Source: Microbacterium sp. SLBN-154
GTDB lineage: Bacteria; Actinomycetota; Actinomycetes; Actinomycetales; Microbacteriaceae
Direction of reading: 5' to 3'
Assembly: GCF_006715565.1 (NCBI RefSeq)
Contig: NZ_VFNL01000001.1
Location: 1,674,001-1,738,000 of the forward strand
DNA length: 64,000 bases
Under the pieces are notes generated by a model, which made no database searches, was not told the origin of the DNA, and saw nothing but the letters and a program-made list of their open reading frames with translations. Below are positions 42,822 to 51,653 of the stretch, piece by piece (the stretch's first letter is position 1; the number at the start of each line of letters is the position of its first letter). Both the position numbers and the translations under genes were made by a program.

Positions 42822-44057
42822 ATGACGAACTCGGCCGGTCCCGGGGGCGGACGCCCCTCGCTCCTTCCCCCGGCATTCCCCTCGGTCTTGGCTCAGCCGC
42901 AGGTCGCCTACGGGGCCTCGATCCCACAGGCGCGGGTCTCACCCGAACCGGTGCCGATCCCCACCACCGGCGCGGCCCTGCCCCGCACCGGGCGCACCGC
43001 GCCGCTGTGGATTGCCGCGCTGCTGGCGCTGATCCTCATCGCGCTCGTCGGCTACTTCCTCAACGCCCTCGGACCCGCGGCGTCCCTCATCGGCGGGGCC
43101 GCGGCACTGATCCCGCTCGTGGGCGTCCTGTTCGCCATCCGGCTGATCGACCGGTGGGAGCCCGAGCCCCGCGGCCTCATGGTGCTCGCGGTCGCTTGGG
43201 GCGCGATCGCATCGGTCGGGATCGCCCTGGGCGTCGACCTGCTGCTGGGCCTGGTGTTCGGGTTCGGCTCGACGCCGCTCGGCGACGTGCTGTCGACGGT
43301 GGTCCAGGCGCCGGTCGTCGAGGAGGTCGCCAAGGGCCTCGGGGTGCTCCTGATCTTCCTCACCGCCCGCCGGGCCTTCGACGGCCCTGTCGACGGCATC
43401 GTCTATGGCGCGCTCGTCGGTGCGGGATTCGCCTTCACCGAGAACATCCAGTACTTCGGCATCGGGTTCATCGAGGGGGGCGTCGCCGACGTCTCGCAGA
43501 TCTTCTTCCTCCGCGGCATCCTGTCCCCGTTCGCGCACGTGATGTTCACCAGCGTCATCGGGTTCGCCCTGGGCCTCGCGGCCCGCCGGAGCGGCCGGGT
43601 GCGCGACGCGATGGGTCCCTTCCTCATGGGGCTCGCCGGCGCCATCCTGCTTCATGCGTTCTGGAACGGTTCGGCGGTCTTCGGAGACTTCTTCGGCCTC
43701 TACCTGACCCTCCAGGTGCCACTGTTCATCCTCTTCATCGTGGGAATCCTGGGGCTCCGTCGGGAGGAGGCCCGCCTCACCCGGGAACGACTGTCCGATT
43801 ACGCCACGGCGGGATGGTTCACCTCCCAGGAGGTCGACATGCTCGCCACCGGTGCGGGTCGCCGCGCCGCACTGGCGTGGGCGGCGGGGCTTCGGGGCGA
43901 TCGCACGGCGACGATGAAGGGCTTCATCCACGACGCCACCGCGCTCGCAGCCGCCCGTCAGCGTTCGATCACCGGGCGCGACCCACGTGCCGCCGAGGAC
44001 GAGCACGTCCTCCTCGCGCGGGTCAGCGCCGCGCGCGCCGCGCTGTTCGCCCCCTGA
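42822..44057 (+). CDS. PrsW-family intramembrane metalloprotease
   Basis: 411 aa. Pro-rich cytoplasmic N-terminus (about 1-62), then about nine TM helices. The PrsW motifs are present: PVVEEVAKG (Glu pair, about residue 168), FAFTENIQYF (Glu, about 208), FAHVMFTSVIG (His, about 242) and LLHAFWNGS (His, about 280). The prototype in Bacillus cuts anti-sigma factor RsiW; targets in actinobacteria are unknown. The C-terminal 90 residues are soluble. Leaderless ATG 42822, 7 nt after TAGGCT (42809-42814). Confidence 0.9.
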   Translation: MTNSAGPGGGRPSLLPPAFPSVLAQPQVAYGASIPQARVSPEPVPIPTTGAALPRTGRTAPLWIAALLALILIALVGYFLNALGPAASLIGGAAALIPLVGVLFAIRLIDRWEPEPRGLMVLAVAWGAIASVGIALGVDLLLGLVFGFGSTPLGDVLSTVVQAPVVEEVAKGLGVLLIFLTARRAFDGPVDGIVYGALVGAGFAFTENIQYFGIGFIEGGVADVSQIFFLRGILSPFAHVMFTSVIGFALGLAARRSGRVRDAMGPFLMGLAGAILLHAFWNGSAVFGDFFGLYLTLQVPLFILFIVGILGLRREEARLTRERLSDYATAGWFTSQEVDMLATGAGRRAALAWAAGLRGDRTATMKGFIHDATALAAARQRSITGRDPRAAEDEHVLLARVSAARAALFAP

Positions 44058-44087
44058 TCGGGGGAGGCCGGCGGCGGCCCGGACAGA

Positions 44088-44138
44088 ACTCAGCGCCCGG
44101 TGCCGCGGCGATGCCTGCGTGTCTACCGGGCGCTGAGT
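44088..44138 (+). repeat. Perfect 14-bp inverted repeat after the PrsW gene
   Basis: ACTCAGCGCCCGGT and ACCGGGCGCTGAGT, separated by 23 nt, in the 183-bp gap before the FKBP gene. Could be a terminator (no T-run) or a dispersed palindromic repeat. Confidence 0.65.
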
Positions 44139-44240
44139 CGGCCTGCCATCAGGATGCCGAGCCGCGCCTGCGGCTGTCAAGACCCCGTCCGCCACGCCGG
44201 TCGCGTTGACCGGGAGCGGCGCCTCGGCTTGGATGGAGCC

Positions 44241-44609
44241 ATGACGGATGACCGCACCAAGCCCGAGATCGACGCCCCCGCCGGACCCGCCCCCAGTGAG
44301 CTGGAGATCCGCGATCTGATCGTGGGGGAGGGCGCGGAGGCCCGCCCCGGCGACCAGGTGACCGTCCACTACGTCGGTGTCGAGTTCGACTCCGGTGAGG
44401 AATTCGACTCGTCGTGGAACCGGGGCGAGAGCATCCAGTTCCCGCTTCGCGGTCTCATCCAGGGGTGGCAGGACGGCATCCCCGGCATGCGGGTCGGCGG
44501 ACGGCGCGAGCTCGTCATCCCCCCGCGACTGGCCTACGGCGAGGGTGGCGGACACTTCCTGGGCGGGAAGACCCTCATCTTCGTGATCGATCTCATCGCC
44601 GTCGGCTGA
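44241..44609 (+). CDS. FKBP-type peptidyl-prolyl cis-trans isomerase
   Basis: 122 aa, a single FKBP domain. [59 protein letters not shown] and a C-terminal [11 protein letters not shown] cover the full drug-binding pocket, with Trp and Tyr conserved. No signal peptide, so cytoplasmic. GGAG precedes the ATG at 44241. The 3' end overlaps the convergent EamA gene by 17 bp. Confidence 0.94.
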   Translation: MTDDRTKPEIDAPAGPAPSELEIRDLIVGEGAEARPGDQVTVHYVGVEFDSGEEFDSSWNRGESIQFPLRGLIQGWQDGIPGMRVGGRRELVIPPRLAYGEGGGHFLGGKTLIFVIDLIAVG

Positions 44610-45549
44610 GCCGGTTCCGCGCGCCGACCAGGCGCACGCGGCCCTGCGCGAGGAGGATGCCCGCGAACACGACGAGCGCGCCTACCGGCTCGTTCCAGCT
44701 CAGACGCTCCCCGAGGATGAGGATGCCGAGGGCGACGCCGATGACGGGGGTGATGTAGGTCACCGTCGACGCGCGCGTCGGGCCCCAGGCCCGGACGACG
44801 TTCTGGTTCCAGATGTACGCCAGGCCCGTCCCGAAGGCGCCGAGGAGGATCAGACTCAGCACGATCGCCGGCGTCAGCTGCACCGGAGCCCACGCGATCG
44901 CCGGTGTCAGCACGATCATGATCACCGCGGCGATGCCGATGTTGAGGAACGAGAACGTCAGCGCCGACATCCCGGTGTGGGCGACGAATCGCCGCATGTA
45001 GGCGAGGCTGAATCCGTAGCACGCGGTCGCCCCGAGGATCGCCAGCTGCGCCACGACGCTCTGCGAGAGATCCAGGCCCTGCCAGGGTCCGATGATGACG
45101 ACCACGCCCACGATGCCCACCGCGATCCCGGTGACCTGCTCGCGGTTGAGTCGCTCGACGCGCAGGAGGAGTCCCGCCATGATCGCCGTCATGATGGGTG
45201 TCGTGGCGTTGTAGATGCTGGCGAGCCCCGACGTGACGTGCTGCTGCGCCCACGAGAACAGCAGGAACGGGATGACGCAGAACGTCAGCGCCAGGACCGT
45301 CATGTGTCCCCAGATCCGGAGCGAACGAGGCAGCCGCTCGCGTCGGACCGCGACGAGGACTCCGAGCGCGAGCGCGCCGAGGACCAGGCGTGCCCACGCG
45401 ACCTGACCCGGCCCGACGCCTTCGAGGGCGACTTTCATGAAGAGGAAGCTCGAACCCCACACGACCCCGGCGAGAGTGAACTGCAGCACGATCATCCCCG
45501 GCAGTCGCGAGATCTTCGCGGACTCGGTCGCGAGCTCATCGGTGGTCAT
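44593..45549 (-). CDS. EamA-family (DMT superfamily) metabolite transporter
   Basis: 318 aa with ten TM helices in two EamA repeats (about 18-150 and 165-305). [14 protein letters not shown] and [39 protein letters not shown] are typical. It probably exports an amino acid or metabolite; substrate unknown. ATG 45549 is 6 nt after TAGGGT (45556-45561, minus), leaderless. Confidence 0.9.
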   Translation of the reverse strand: MTTDELATESAKISRLPGMIVLQFTLAGVVWGSSFLFMKVALEGVGPGQVAWARLVLGALALGVLVAVRRERLPRSLRIWGHMTVLALTFCVIPFLLFSWAQQHVTSGLASIYNATTPIMTAIMAGLLLRVERLNREQVTGIAVGIVGVVVIIGPWQGLDLSQSVVAQLAILGATACYGFSLAYMRRFVAHTGMSALTFSFLNIGIAAVIMIVLTPAIAWAPVQLTPAIVLSLILLGAFGTGLAYIWNQNVVRAWGPTRASTVTYITPVIGVALGILILGERLSWNEPVGALVVFAGILLAQGRVRLVGARNRLSRRR

Positions 45550-45662
45550 GTCGCGACCCTACGGCGCGCGTCGGCGCCGAGACAGCGCGGCCGAGCGCAT
45601 CGTCCGTTTTCCGCCGGTAGCCGACCGTTCGGCTACGCGTCGTCACGGCGGGGGAGGACTGG

Positions 45663-45668
45663 TAGACT
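45663..45668 (+). promoter_or_regulatory. -10 element TAGACT for rpsO
   Basis: TAGACT about 92 bp before the rpsO ATG, in the gap after the divergent EamA gene; gives a leader of about 85 nt, room for S15 feedback control as known in other bacteria. No such structure was proven here. Confidence 0.4.
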
Positions 45669-45759
45669 CGTGCAGTTGCCGTTGGATCGGCCGCGGATAA
45701 AGAGAGCTCACGCATCAGGCGTCGGGCACCGCGCAATGAGGAGAAAGGGGATCCCATCT

Positions 45760-46029
45760 ATGGCACTCGAAGCAGACGTCAAGAAGGCGATCATCGAAGA
45801 GTACGCGACGCACCCCGGTGACACCGGATCCCCCGAGGTGCAGGTCGCGATGCTGACGCAGCGCATCAAGGACCTCACCGAGCACCTCAAGGAGCACAAG
45901 CACGACCACCACTCGCGTCGTGGGCTGTTCCTGCTCGTCGGTCAGCGCCGCCGTCTGCTCGGCTACCTCCAGGACATCGACATCGCGCGCTACCGCTCGC
46001 TGATCGAGCGCCTGGGGCTGCGCCGCTAA
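45760..46029 (+). CDS. rpsO: 30S ribosomal protein S15
   Basis: 89 aa. [53 protein letters not shown] is the S15 signature that contacts 16S rRNA helices 20-22. GAAAGGGG precedes ATG 45760. Often next to pnp, but here pnp lies 14 kb away. Followed by a strong terminator. Confidence 0.98.
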   Translation: MALEADVKKAIIEEYATHPGDTGSPEVQVAMLTQRIKDLTEHLKEHKHDHHSRRGLFLLVGQRRRLLGYLQDIDIARYRSLIERLGLRR

Positions 46030-46065
46030 TCGCGTCCCGCGTTCAATCGCGCAAAACGTTCTTGT

Positions 46066-46103
46066 GAGAGCCGCCCGAGGTGTCGGGCGGCTCTCTTCTT
46101 TTG
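46066..46103 (+). terminator. Rho-independent terminator of rpsO
   Basis: GAGAGCCGCCCGA-GGTG-TCGGGCGGCTCTC, a perfect 13-bp stem, then TTCTTTTG. It is the clearest intrinsic terminator in the window. Confidence 0.95.
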
Positions 46104-46175
46104 TGCGTGGCGGTCCTGCGCACGACGTGTCATCGGGTCGTTCGTTCTCGGAAACATCCCTGACATTCGCCTGAA

Positions 46176-46181
46176 TAGGCT
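46176..46181 (+). promoter_or_regulatory. -10 element TAGGCT for the asparaginase gene
   Basis: TAGGCT 162 bp before the TTG start, in the 314-bp gap after rpsO. The gap holds the rpsO terminator (46066-46103), this promoter and a leader of about 155 nt in which I see no defined structure. Confidence 0.4.
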
Positions 46182-46343
46182 GTGAAGCACCGGACACCCC
46201 CTCCGGCACGGCTCCACCCCTCATCGCTCCTGCGTCCCCCACGCCGTCCCGGATGCGCCTTCCCGGGCTGGGCGTGAGCCTGCCCTCCGACGTCGCGGCG
46301 ATGTCGTCGTGGTGCCGTCAGGTCCCCTGGAAGGAACGCTTCG

Positions 46344-47858
46344 TTGACCACCCTCGCCTCCCCCGCAGCATCCCGCTGGCGGCGCGTCCTCGCGCTCGCC
46401 GTCGCAGGCGTGCTCGCCGCCTCCGGAGCGGTCATCGCGACCGCCGCACCCACCCCCGCCCGCGCCGTGACGGCCGGCGACAAGCCCAAGGTCGTCGTCG
46501 TGGCGACCGGGGGAACGATCGCAGGTCGTGCCGATGGCCGCGACACCTACACCGACTACCGGGCCGGCACGTATCCGATGGCCGACCTCCTCGGCGTCAT
46601 CCAGCCGGAAGTCTCGGCATTCGCCGACGTGGAGGTCGTGCAGTTCGGCAACTCCGGGTCCGGCGGCTACACCATCCCGCAGTACCGCGAGCTGAGCCTG
46701 ACGGTGCAGGGCGCGCTCGCCGACGCCGACGCGGTGGTCGTCACCACGGGAACGGACACGATGGAGGAGTTCGCGTACTGGCTCGATCTGACGGTGCAGA
46801 ACAAGAAGCCCGTCGTGATCACCGGTGCGATGCGGCCGTGGGCCGCCGGCGCGACGGCGAGTGAGTCGATGGTGCTCGGGGCCGACGGTCCGGCCAACCT
46901 CCTCCAGGCGATCCGACTCGCCGCCAGCCAGGCCACGTTCTGCTTCGGCACCGTCCTGATGCTCAACGACGAGATCCACGCCGCCCGGGACGTCACCAAG
47001 GGCAACTCCACTCGCAACGACACCTTCGTCACGCGGATGTCCGGTGTTCTGGGGTGGATCGACGGATCGTCCGTGATCGTCAACCGGGCCCCCGCCCGGG
47101 TGCTGGACTGCGCCAGCGAGGAGTGGTTCACCCCGTTCGACCTCGAGACCGTCTCAGCGGCGGACCTTCCCCGTGTCGAGATCTTCTACAACTATCAGCA
47201 GGCCGGTGGAGAGGCGATCAGCGCCTTCGCGGCGGCGGGCGTGAAGGGCATCGTCACCGCGGGGACCGGGGCGGGCGGCATCGCGTCGGCCGCAGGGCAG
47301 GCCCGCACCGCGGCGGTCAACAACCAGGGAGTCTGGTTCGTCAGCACCACGCGCACCGGCAGCGGCACCGTGGACAGCGGTACGGGCAACATCATCCCCG
47401 GGGGCGATCTGCTGCCGCAGAAGGCACGTCTGCTTCTGCTGCTCAGCCGGACGTTCACCGAGGACGTCTCCGTCGCCCGCGAATGGTTCGCGACCCTCGG
47501 CGCGCCCTCGTTCGACTCCTCGGCCCTGGCCGCGTCGGTCGATCCGACCCCCGGCGGCGCCGAGCCCGAGCCGACCGAGGAGCCCACGCCCGAGCCGACC
47601 GGTGAGCCGACGGGTGAGCCCACCGGTGAACCGTCGGATGAGCCGAGTGAAGAGCCCACGGCGGAGCCGACACCGGATGCCACCGAGACGCCCGCAGCGG
47701 GCGCCGTCGCCGGCGCCGGAGGCGGCGACGGCCTGGCCAACACGGGCCTTGCGGGGATCGGTGGTCTCTCCCTCGCAGCCCTCCTGCTCATCGCGGTCGG
47801 CGCGATCACCTACCTGCGGCGTCGCCGCCGGCTGGCGGAGCACATGCTGACCCACTGA
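46344..47858 (+). CDS. Secreted, cell-wall-anchored type II L-asparaginase
   Basis: 504 aa from TTG 46344 with AAGGAACG upstream. Signal peptide about 1-40 (basic RWRR, hydrophobic core, ARA cleavage). Residues about 46-385 are asparaginase: catalytic Thr in VVVATGGTIAG (about 57), second Thr and Asp in VTTGTDTMEE (about 133), Lys-loop region ITGAMRPW. Residues about 395-450 are a Pro/Glu/Thr stalk of PTGEP repeats. The end is a sorting signal: LANTG (near 462), a TM helix, and RRRRR. LAxTG is the class E sortase motif of actinobacteria. It would release ammonia and aspartate outside the cell. Confidence 0.93.
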   Translation: MTTLASPAASRWRRVLALAVAGVLAASGAVIATAAPTPARAVTAGDKPKVVVVATGGTIAGRADGRDTYTDYRAGTYPMADLLGVIQPEVSAFADVEVVQFGNSGSGGYTIPQYRELSLTVQGALADADAVVVTTGTDTMEEFAYWLDLTVQNKKPVVITGAMRPWAAGATASESMVLGADGPANLLQAIRLAASQATFCFGTVLMLNDEIHAARDVTKGNSTRNDTFVTRMSGVLGWIDGSSVIVNRAPARVLDCASEEWFTPFDLETVSAADLPRVEIFYNYQQAGGEAISAFAAAGVKGIVTAGTGAGGIASAAGQARTAAVNNQGVWFVSTTRTGSGTVDSGTGNIIPGGDLLPQKARLLLLLSRTFTEDVSVAREWFATLGAPSFDSSALAASVDPTPGGAEPEPTEEPTPEPTGEPTGEPTGEPSDEPSEEPTAEPTPDATETPAAGAVAGAGGGDGLANTGLAGIGGLSLAALLLIAVGAITYLRRRRRLAEHMLTH

Positions 47859-47868
47859 TCGCAGACCC

Positions 47869-47933
47869 GAGAGTGCGACTGCGCGCCGAGAGTGCGGGGT
47901 GACCCCGGATTCTCGGCGCGCAGATGCATTCTC
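47869..47933. repeat. 65-bp near-perfect palindrome between convergent genes
   Basis: Arms 47869-47900 and 47902-47933 around a single central base match at 27 of 32 positions. Each arm also holds two direct copies of GAGAxTGC-like sequence. It includes a 13-bp perfect core stem (47879-47891 with 47911-47923) and a small inner hairpin (CGGGG TGA CCCCG). It may terminate both convergent genes; the layered structure suggests a dispersed intergenic repeat. Confidence 0.8.
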
Positions 47934-47958
47934 GCGGCCACAGGCGCGAGAGGGTGGG

Positions 47959-48975
47959 TCAGGAGGAGGAGCGGGCTTCGAGCAGGTCGGCGTGCCACCG
48001 CTCGGCGACATCGGGATGCGCCCGCAGCCGCGACTTCAGCGCGTTCTCGCCGAACAGCGAGTGGATCGGGTTCGAGGGGTCTTCGGTGACGCCCTTGGCC
48101 TGAGCGGCCAGTTCCGCGGGCAGCTCGACGAGCGGCAGCGCGGCGTCCAGGGCGGGGTTGAAGAAGAAGGGCACCGAGATGCGGTCGTCGGGGAAGCGCG
48201 GCGAGATCACCCGGTGATTGGTGGCGACGAGGTAGCCCTGCGTGGCGTACTCCATCATCTCGCCGATGTTCACCACGAAGGCCCCCGGCACAGCCGGAGC
48301 GTCCACCCATTCGCCCTCGCGCTCCACCTGCAGGCCGCCCTTGCCGGGCTCGACCCACAGCAGCGTCAGCACGCCGGAGTCCTTATGCGCGCCCACGCCC
48401 TGCTGCGGCTCCGGCTCGGTGGTGCCGGGGTAACGCACGATCTTGATCAGGCTCGCCGGTTCGCCGAAGTGCCGTTCGAAGTGGTCGGCCTCGGCGCCGA
48501 GAGCCAGTGCCCACTGCTGGAGCAGCACGCGGGAGATCTCGGTGAGCTTGTCGTGCCACTCGGTGACGACCTCGCGCAGCTCCGGCTGCGCCGCCGGCCA
48601 GAGGTTGGGTCCCGTCAGCCGGTGGAAGGCCGCCGCATCCGGATCGGTGACGGGTTCCCGCTCGGGTCCGATGTCGATCTGCTCACGCCAGTCGACCTTG
48701 CCCTGCGTGCGCTCGCCGCCGATGCGGGTGTAGCCGCGGAAGTGCGGGCTGTTGAGATTCTCGATCGCCAGCTTGTCGGCCTCGGGCAGATCGAAGAACG
48801 CCCGCGCCGCGGTGTGCAGACGGTCCTCGAGCTCAGGACCGACCCCTGTGCCGGTGAGGTAGAAGAAGCCGACGCGGTGAGTGGCCTCGCGGAGCTCGTC
48901 GCGGAAGGCGGCGGCTTCGTCGGGTCCGGCGTCGAGACGGGAGAGGTCGAGGATCGGCAGCGACAGGTCGGTCAT
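47959..48975 (-). CDS. 2-oxoglutarate/Fe(II)-dependent oxygenase (isopenicillin N synthase family)
   Basis: 338 aa. Non-haem iron oxygenase fold; DIOX-N start LPILDLSRLDAGPDEAAAFRDELREATHRVGFFYLTGTG, then Fe ligands His and Asp in GAHKDSGVLTLL (about residue 200) and His in VATNHRVISPRF (about 255), with the oxoglutarate Arg in PDDRISVPFFFNP. The substrate is unknown; family members act in antibiotics, hormones and ethylene-like chemistry. The ATG at 48975 lies 6 nt after TAGCCT (48982-48987, minus), leaderless. Confidence 0.9.
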   Translation of the reverse strand: MTDLSLPILDLSRLDAGPDEAAAFRDELREATHRVGFFYLTGTGVGPELEDRLHTAARAFFDLPEADKLAIENLNSPHFRGYTRIGGERTQGKVDWREQIDIGPEREPVTDPDAAAFHRLTGPNLWPAAQPELREVVTEWHDKLTEISRVLLQQWALALGAEADHFERHFGEPASLIKIVRYPGTTEPEPQQGVGAHKDSGVLTLLWVEPGKGGLQVEREGEWVDAPAVPGAFVVNIGEMMEYATQGYLVATNHRVISPRFPDDRISVPFFFNPALDAALPLVELPAELAAQAKGVTEDPSNPIHSLFGENALKSRLRAHPDVAERWHADLLEARSSS

Positions 48976-49063
48976 GGCGACAGGCTACGTCGACGGAACA
49001 GGTGCCTCGCGCCGTATTACGCCGACGTCGTCACACTGTGACAGCCGCACCGCCCCGGAGCGT

Positions 49064-50251
49064 TCAGAGCGGCCCGCGAGCATCGTGCGGCGGGGCGACG
49101 GGGCCTGCCCGCGGCGGCTCCGGTGGTCGGCGCGACCCGGTGGGGTCGGACCGTCGTCCCTCCGACGCCGCGAGCGAGGGATCGGCGAAGAGCCAGCGAG
49201 GTCGCGGTTCGATCAGGGGGCGGAAGATCCGCCGCACCGGCTTCGTGGCAAGTCCCAGCGCGATGCCGACCGACAGCAGGCACACCAGCGGCAGCCACAG
49301 CCAGGTCGGCTCGAGGCCGCGGAGCACCCCCGACTCGCGGAACGGGTAGAGCACGAAGGAGTGGAGCAGATAGACGTACATGGTGTACTGCCCGAAGTGG
49401 GTCCACCACTTCTGTCCGCGGGGAACGAGGATGAATAGGGCTGTGGAGAGGACCAGGGCGACCACCATCAGAGCGATCCGCACGCCCCCCGCCCACCACT
49501 GGGTTCCGCCCAGGTCGGCGTAGGAGTCGTCGTAGAAGAACCATGTCGCGAGGTTCATCTGCTTCCACTCGTCGACGAAGAACCACGCCGCCCAACCGGC
49601 CACGGCGAAGCTCGCGACGGCGGCGGGGAAGGTCCACCAGGGTCGACGGTCCAGCAGCTGCAGCCGTTCGATGATCCGGCGCTCGCGGAGCCACCAACCG
49701 AGGGTGAAGAACGGCAGGAGTCCGAGCGTGCGGGACAGGGAGAAGGTGGAGTCGATGTTCGGCAGATATCCCGCGCCGATCGAGATCAGGACGGTCCACG
49801 CCAGCGGCCACTTCAGGAGTGCGAGGTAGGGGAGCACGAGGCGGAAGATGCCGAGCGCGAGGAGGAACCACAGCGTCCAGGACGGGCGGGTGAGGTTCGG
49901 GTCGGCCTGACCTTCCACGATCCACTTCGTGAGGACCCAGAGGCCCTCGAAGATCACGTAGGGCACGACGATGTCGGTGAGCACGCGCGCCATCTGGCGC
50001 TTCCCCGGCGCATCCGACTTCGAGAAGTACCCCGAGATCAGCGCGAACGCCGGCATGTGGAAGGCGTAGATGAGCAGGTACATCGACAGGGCGATGTCGG
50101 AGTCGTAGGTGAGTCGCTGAATCGCGTGCCCGAGGACGACCAGGACGATGCAGACGAATCGCGCATTGTCGAAGAAGGGCGTGCGACGCTTCGTGCGCGT
50201 CGTACCGGTCGTCGGGGTGGCTGCCGTGGGTGGCGCGCTGTTGCCGGACAT
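49064..50251 (-). CDS. Acyltransferase-3 family membrane protein
   Basis: 395 aa with about ten TM helices. FFDNARFVCIVLVVLGHAIQRL (about residues 27-48) has the conserved His of acyltransferase-3 proteins, and PFFTLGWWLRERR lies in the middle. It is nearest to the YcfT/fucose 4-O-acetylase-like type, acting on cell-surface sugars. I start at ATG 50251, 5 nt after GGAGG; the GTG at 50257 lies within that site. The 45-residue C-tail is Arg/Pro-rich. Confidence 0.88.
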   Translation of the reverse strand: MSGNSAPPTAATPTTGTTRTKRRTPFFDNARFVCIVLVVLGHAIQRLTYDSDIALSMYLLIYAFHMPAFALISGYFSKSDAPGKRQMARVLTDIVVPYVIFEGLWVLTKWIVEGQADPNLTRPSWTLWFLLALGIFRLVLPYLALLKWPLAWTVLISIGAGYLPNIDSTFSLSRTLGLLPFFTLGWWLRERRIIERLQLLDRRPWWTFPAAVASFAVAGWAAWFFVDEWKQMNLATWFFYDDSYADLGGTQWWAGGVRIALMVVALVLSTALFILVPRGQKWWTHFGQYTMYVYLLHSFVLYPFRESGVLRGLEPTWLWLPLVCLLSVGIALGLATKPVRRIFRPLIEPRPRWLFADPSLAASEGRRSDPTGSRRPPEPPRAGPVAPPHDARGPL

Positions 50252-50374
50252 GGTCACCTCCCCGGGACGAGATCAGACTAGCCCTCCCCGGCCCGCGAAC
50301 CGGCCCCGGTCCCGCGCGGCTCGGTGACCCCGGATGTGTCGGGAATAGCCTGGGACGGCCGGCGTTGTAGCAGA

Positions 50375-50392
50375 TACATTCAATTGCATGTA
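50375..50392. promoter_or_regulatory. AT-rich palindrome upstream of the monooxygenase operon
   Basis: TACATTCAATTGCATGTA: 8 of 9 base pairs symmetrical, 49 bp before the GTG at 50441. MarR-like operator candidate controlling the operon or the divergent acyltransferase. Confidence 0.5.
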
Positions 50393-50440
50393 CTCAACGG
50401 GAGCGGATGACCGCGCGCGGCGAGAGAGCGGAGAAGAGAC

Positions 50441-51652
50441 GTGAACACCTCCACCTGGTCGGGAATGCAGTTCGGCATCTTCACGGTGAGCGACATCACC
50501 GAGGATCCGACGACCGGGCGCACCCCGAGCGAATCCGAGCGCATCCAGGCGACCATCGCGATCGCCCGCCACGCCGAGGAGGTCGGGCTGGACGTCTTCG
50601 CCCTCGGCGAGCACCACAATCCTCCGTTCTGGTCATCGTCGCCGACCACGACGCTGGCCTACATCGCCGCCCAGACCGAACGGCTCATCCTCTCCACGGC
50701 GACCACGCTGATCACCACGAACGACCCCGTGAAGATCGCCGAGGACTACGCGATGCTGCAGCACGTGGCCCAGGGGCGGGTCGACCTGACCCTCGGCCGC
50801 GGGAACACGGGCCCGGTCTATCCGTGGTTCGGCAAGGACATCCGTCAGGGCCTGCCCCTGGCGATCGAGAACTACGCCCTCCTCCACAAGCTCTGGCGCG
50901 AGGACGTCGTGGACTGGGAGGGGCGCTTCCGGACTCCCCTGCAGGGCTTCACCTCGACCCCGCGACCTCTCGACGGCGTGGCTCCGTTCGTCTGGCACGG
51001 GTCGATCCGCACCCCCGAGATCGCCGAGCAAGCCGCCTACTACGGTGACGGCTTCTTCGCCAACAACATCTTCTGGCCGAAGGAGCACTACCAGCGCCTC
51101 ATCTCGCTGTACCGTCAGCGCTTCGCCCACTACGGCCACGGCGCCCCCGAGCAGGCGATCGTGGGTCTGGGCGGCCAGGTGTTCATGGCGAAGAATTCCC
51201 AAGACGCCGTCAAGGAGTTCCGCCCGTACTTCGACAACGCCCCGGTCTACGGTCACGGACCGAGCCTGGAGGACTTCAGCGAGATGACGCCCCTCACCGT
51301 CGGCTCACCGCAGCAGATCATCGACCGCTACGCGGGGATGCGCGAGCACTACGGCGATTATCAGCGTCAGCTCTTCCTCATCGACCACGCCGGCCTGCCG
51401 CTGAAGACGGTGCTCGAGCAGCTCGACATCCTCGGCGGCGAGGTGGTTCCGGCGCTCCGGCGCGAGCTGGCCGCCGGCCGCCCGGCGAACGTCCCCGACG
51501 CGCCCACTCATGCCGCACGCGTCGCCGCGGCCTACGCCGGGGCCCCGGCGCCGCAGGCGGTTCCCCACGCGAACCGCGGCGACAACCTCGCCGGCGGACC
51601 GAGCCCCTACCGCCAGCCCGCCGCAGCCGGCGCCTCCCGGACGGGGGAGTGA
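50441..51652 (+). CDS. Luciferase-like (LLM) flavin-dependent monooxygenase
   Basis: 403 aa. TIM-barrel flavin oxidoreductase; MQFGIFTVSDITEDPTTG, GLDVFALGEHHNPPFWSSSP and DLTLGRGNTGPVYPWFG are conserved in the CE1758 group, in which the next gene is a matching flavin reductase, as here. The C-terminal 60 residues are low-complexity Ala/Pro/Arg. It needs reduced FMN from its partner. Substrate unknown. GTG start with GGAGAAGAG upstream. The next gene starts 1 nt after the stop. Confidence 0.9.
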   Translation: MNTSTWSGMQFGIFTVSDITEDPTTGRTPSESERIQATIAIARHAEEVGLDVFALGEHHNPPFWSSSPTTTLAYIAAQTERLILSTATTLITTNDPVKIAEDYAMLQHVAQGRVDLTLGRGNTGPVYPWFGKDIRQGLPLAIENYALLHKLWREDVVDWEGRFRTPLQGFTSTPRPLDGVAPFVWHGSIRTPEIAEQAAYYGDGFFANNIFWPKEHYQRLISLYRQRFAHYGHGAPEQAIVGLGGQVFMAKNSQDAVKEFRPYFDNAPVYGHGPSLEDFSEMTPLTVGSPQQIIDRYAGMREHYGDYQRQLFLIDHAGLPLKTVLEQLDILGGEVVPALRRELAAGRPANVPDAPTHAARVAAAYAGAPAPQAVPHANRGDNLAGGPSPYRQPAAAGASRTGE

Positions 51653-51653
51653 G

